A program made the translations under genes and the position numbers. A model generated the notes under the pieces. The model was not told the DNA's origin and searched no databases. It saw nothing but the letters and a program-made list of their open reading frames with translations. A stretch of DNA of 7,150 nt, taken from contig JAJCYJ010000178.1 of the NCBI GenBank assembly GCA_029262975.1, positions 1 through 7,150 on the forward strand, in the 5' to 3' direction. Shown piece by piece: positions 6,401-7,150 of the stretch (position 1 is the stretch's first letter; each line of letters begins with the position of its first letter). This DNA comes from Saprospiraceae bacterium (GTDB lineage: Bacteria; Bacteroidota; Bacteroidia; Chitinophagales; Saprospiraceae).

Positions 6401-6658
6401 TTCGAATCGAATTAGTAATTCTCGATGCCAGGGTCCGAAGGCGGGACCCCCATGTCCGCCATTTATATTAAAAGCTTCTCCCGGGGTGGTTACTGCAAAA
6501 ATAGCTTGATGGTACGCTGCGTAAAAATCATAGGTGCTAATTTGATTAGCAACAGCAGCTCCTGGATTTACAATTTCTGCCTTTAACATTAATAAGGCTC
6601 TAAAAAAATTATTCTTTTCAGTTGTAGATAATGCAAGGATGTTTTTTCTAATTCTCAT
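3443..6658 (-). CDS. Tyrosinase-von Willebrand factor A fusion protein with long beta-rich C-terminus
   Basis: A 1071-residue multidomain protein. Residues 1-300 are a type-3 copper tyrosinase domain. CuA ligands are His50 (AAYHQAIF), His69 and His78 (HGGPAFGPWHRELLIRFE); CuB ligands are His226 and His230 (FHNFVH) and His252 in NDPIFFLHHCNIDRLWAMWQ. Asn227 sits where bacterial tyrosinases have the Asn linked to monophenol hydroxylation. Expected chemistry is O2-dependent oxidation of phenols or o-diphenols to quinones; whether it hydroxylates monophenols is not readable. Residues 350-570 are a vWA domain with a complete metal-ion-dependent adhesion site: Asp359-x-Ser361-x-Ser363 (DKSGS), Thr459 (GGGTPL) and Asp493 (VLTDGK). 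Residues 575-1071 are beta-rich; 575-675 ends in the 'IGRWQVMV' type strand seen in beta-sandwich domains that follow vWA in CLCA-like proteins, and 925-937 (VVRFVAADKIGNL) looks like another such domain. No signal peptide, transmembrane helix or C-terminal sorting domain is visible. Two cysteines, Cys395 and Cys402, could pair if exported. ATG at 6658 directly precedes the family's 'RIRKN' opening, supporting the start. The gene stands alone. Confidence 0.96.
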   Translation of the reverse strand: MRIRKNILALSTTEKNNFFRALLMLKAEIVNPGAAVANQISTYDFYAAYHQAIFAVTTPGEAFNINGGHGGPAFGPWHRELLIRFELDLQRMVPGVMLPYWDWTDHVGTENEFFTDDYFGPDGGPGGVGGGIVESGYFAFDAPGTGTNPTPAPAWWPVGLAGWRISSLLAEGQGTSLRRFLGNTETPGPDPFIGLATQAQVAVLMQNNVYTGAGFRGDIEGQDPFHNFVHRWISGHMETGASPNDPIFFLHHCNIDRLWAMWQMDGHSGTGANAYPAANIYSTGHNLNDPMWPWVGATPGYSVSINALVNSLLPDYSTDPARSPADVLNHRDISVDVGGVISQVGYSYDTEVVVGVALDKSGSMSGNTPDPMTGAGSVTKWEAARLGVTHFLQDCEAAYSACEAYVVSGIQTFTTAAGTPVYDPVIAAVPPYGLVKVGSNYSAADFTAAAAPLTPGGGTPLAGALTETEDDMVRPPLSNLPTDDPRYMYVLTDGKRTAGPLMSSLGTPEFPNTTIFAMGFGVGSGWNGVDYTTIADLVTKGATAPIGVNQVFHGDNAGTINKFFTNSIAATIGYTPVVDPLYELFPGENSMTPFQVTSHDASFFISVLGFDYNDKNWAVMLKSPNGKSYMAETQAPVFITIKKRNGKFSIFLNRNGALDADWIGRWQVMVTYKPRAAFIGMVMFSPWHHLIPTGAPRVQGPIYTRVNESAKKSTLQRLSKPRPGNLRHPQVGISSPKTDYPGSVAVDIYAKTRLKIDLSVGPVIQFAGDKLTAQITIDTGGKGKVSQLNLIGRAISPGYSIGNLLAKTKLKLPVRDSKANINKEFNELAFLMQFEKENPDEITVIDREVKFARNRKDLGFSAKIEHTKFPGVYWISARIEGMITPENGRPERFSRIINSQVGLGIRIDEKSSKAALHWLAPNQFVVRFVAADKIGNLAAWSRMETPKLLYKHKEIKAEHSFTNDGWHELKVSLEGKKVALDKHGNLLKGANIANVSGEILKITKSIENSFKLKIGGSQISVFVPRFVADTKTKKVFPAGSAESFKIPVLRRQTFSTYEKALSLGFKDGRSK

Positions 6659-6684
6659 TTTATGGATTTATGCAGCTATTATTG

Positions 6685-6734
6685 AATATCACGAATATGA
6701 TATGATATTTGTCCAACCCACAATAATATTATTG
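6685..6734 (-). promoter_or_regulatory. Possible promoter/operator region of the tyrosinase-vWA gene
   Basis: On the minus strand ATTG (6721-6724), a 21-base spacer and CATATTCG (6692-6699) give correct spacing but only four of six fixed -7 positions. The -33 element lies within a perfect 14-base palindrome, CAATAATATTATTG (6721-6734). A second inverted pair, AATATCA (6685-6691) / TGATATT (6703-6709), brackets the -7 area. The arrangement suggests a regulated promoter, but AT-rich DNA yields such matches by chance. Confidence 0.3.
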
Positions 6735-7150
6735 ATTATATGTGTGGCACTTCTAAATTTACTCAAATCAGTGTATACATTTATATAGAGGAGAAAAGGA
6801 CGGGCAAAATATTAGAGCTGTGAAGGACAATCCATTTTCCAATTAAAGTGTAATTGCCATTAAGAGAAAATCAAAAATGTGTACTTCTTTCACCAGGTGT
6901 ATTTTGTAACTTTCTGATAAAGTATTTCTTCTTATCTCAAGTAATAGGATTTCATCATTGGAGTAATCAACCCAACAGGACTACCCGCTCTATCTTGAGA
7001 CCAGCCAAGAGATTTTCAATCTGTCCGATCTATTGGACCAATCAATATTTTCCCGCCCGAGGTTTCAATTAAATGCAAGTGGTCTAAAATAGTATCAGTT
7101 TCTATATAAATATTTATATAATAGTGACAGGTATTTGTTAGCATACTTCC
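6735..7150. other. Gene-free region upstream of the tyrosinase-vWA gene
   Basis: No gene is supported on either strand. A 72-codon plus-strand frame (6854-7072) opens only with TTG, has no family-like features and lacks a promoter, so I treat it as chance. The stretch is probably the long 5' region of the tyrosinase-vWA gene plus the end of whatever lies to the right. No tRNA, riboswitch or terminator was recognised. Confidence 0.5.
7103..7120. repeat. Perfect 18-base palindrome
   Basis: TATATAAATATTTATATA reads the same on both strands over all 18 bases. It consists only of A and T. It could be a protein-binding site, a terminator-like stem for a gene outside the window, or chance in AT-rich DNA. 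Confidence 0.5.

Noticed and set aside
6854..7072. 72-codon plus-strand frame
   Set aside because: It has only a TTG start, no promoter or ribosome site, an odd residue mix and no known motif.
1..7150. CRISPR array, tRNA or rRNA genes
   Set aside because: No regularly spaced identical repeats, cloverleaf arms or conserved rRNA strings were seen on either strand.

Overview
The window most likely comes from a member of the Bacteroidota. The DNA is AT-rich, two genes are preceded by good matches to the Bacteroidota promoter (a TTG-type -33 element and a TAnnTTTG -7 element), Shine-Dalgarno sequences are mostly absent, and the recombinase and small zinc-finger protein resemble families common in that phylum. 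This assignment is inference from style; no rRNA or marker gene is present.

Layout. (1) 1-810, minus strand: a two-gene operon with an ArsR-type winged-helix repressor followed 3 bases later by an SRPBCC/AHSA1-type protein that runs off the left edge. Its promoter is overlapped by two near-identical partly palindromic boxes, which suggests autoregulation. (2) 923-2524: a complete XerC/D-like tyrosine recombinase (minus strand), divergent from a 119-residue protein with a four-cysteine zinc-finger motif (plus strand). The 147 bases between them hold a 12-bp inverted repeat plus a second, 8-bp inverted pair in an unusual a-b / a'-b' order. A degenerate roughly 85-90 base tandem repeat follows the zinc-finger gene. 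(3) 2760-2999: a 56-residue Gly-rich two-helix membrane protein (minus strand) with its own clear promoter. (4) 3000-3442: about 440 bases with no convincing gene. (5) 3443-6658, minus strand: a 1071-residue protein and the main item of interest. It has an N-terminal type-3 copper tyrosinase domain with all six copper histidines, a central von Willebrand factor A domain with a complete MIDAS motif, and about 500 residues of mostly beta-type sequence of unknown identity. (6) 6659-7150: about 490 bases without a gene, holding two perfect palindromes.

How the genes relate. Only the ArsR/SRPBCC pair forms a clear operon. The recombinase, the zinc-finger gene and the surrounding repeats look like an accessory or mobile module, but no complete element with defined ends is visible. 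The tyrosinase-vWA gene stands alone, with no copper chaperone, caddie protein or melanin gene beside it. A plausible but unproven reading is a copper oxidase carrying its own protein-binding or adhesion domain. No signal peptide is visible, so its location in the cell is open.
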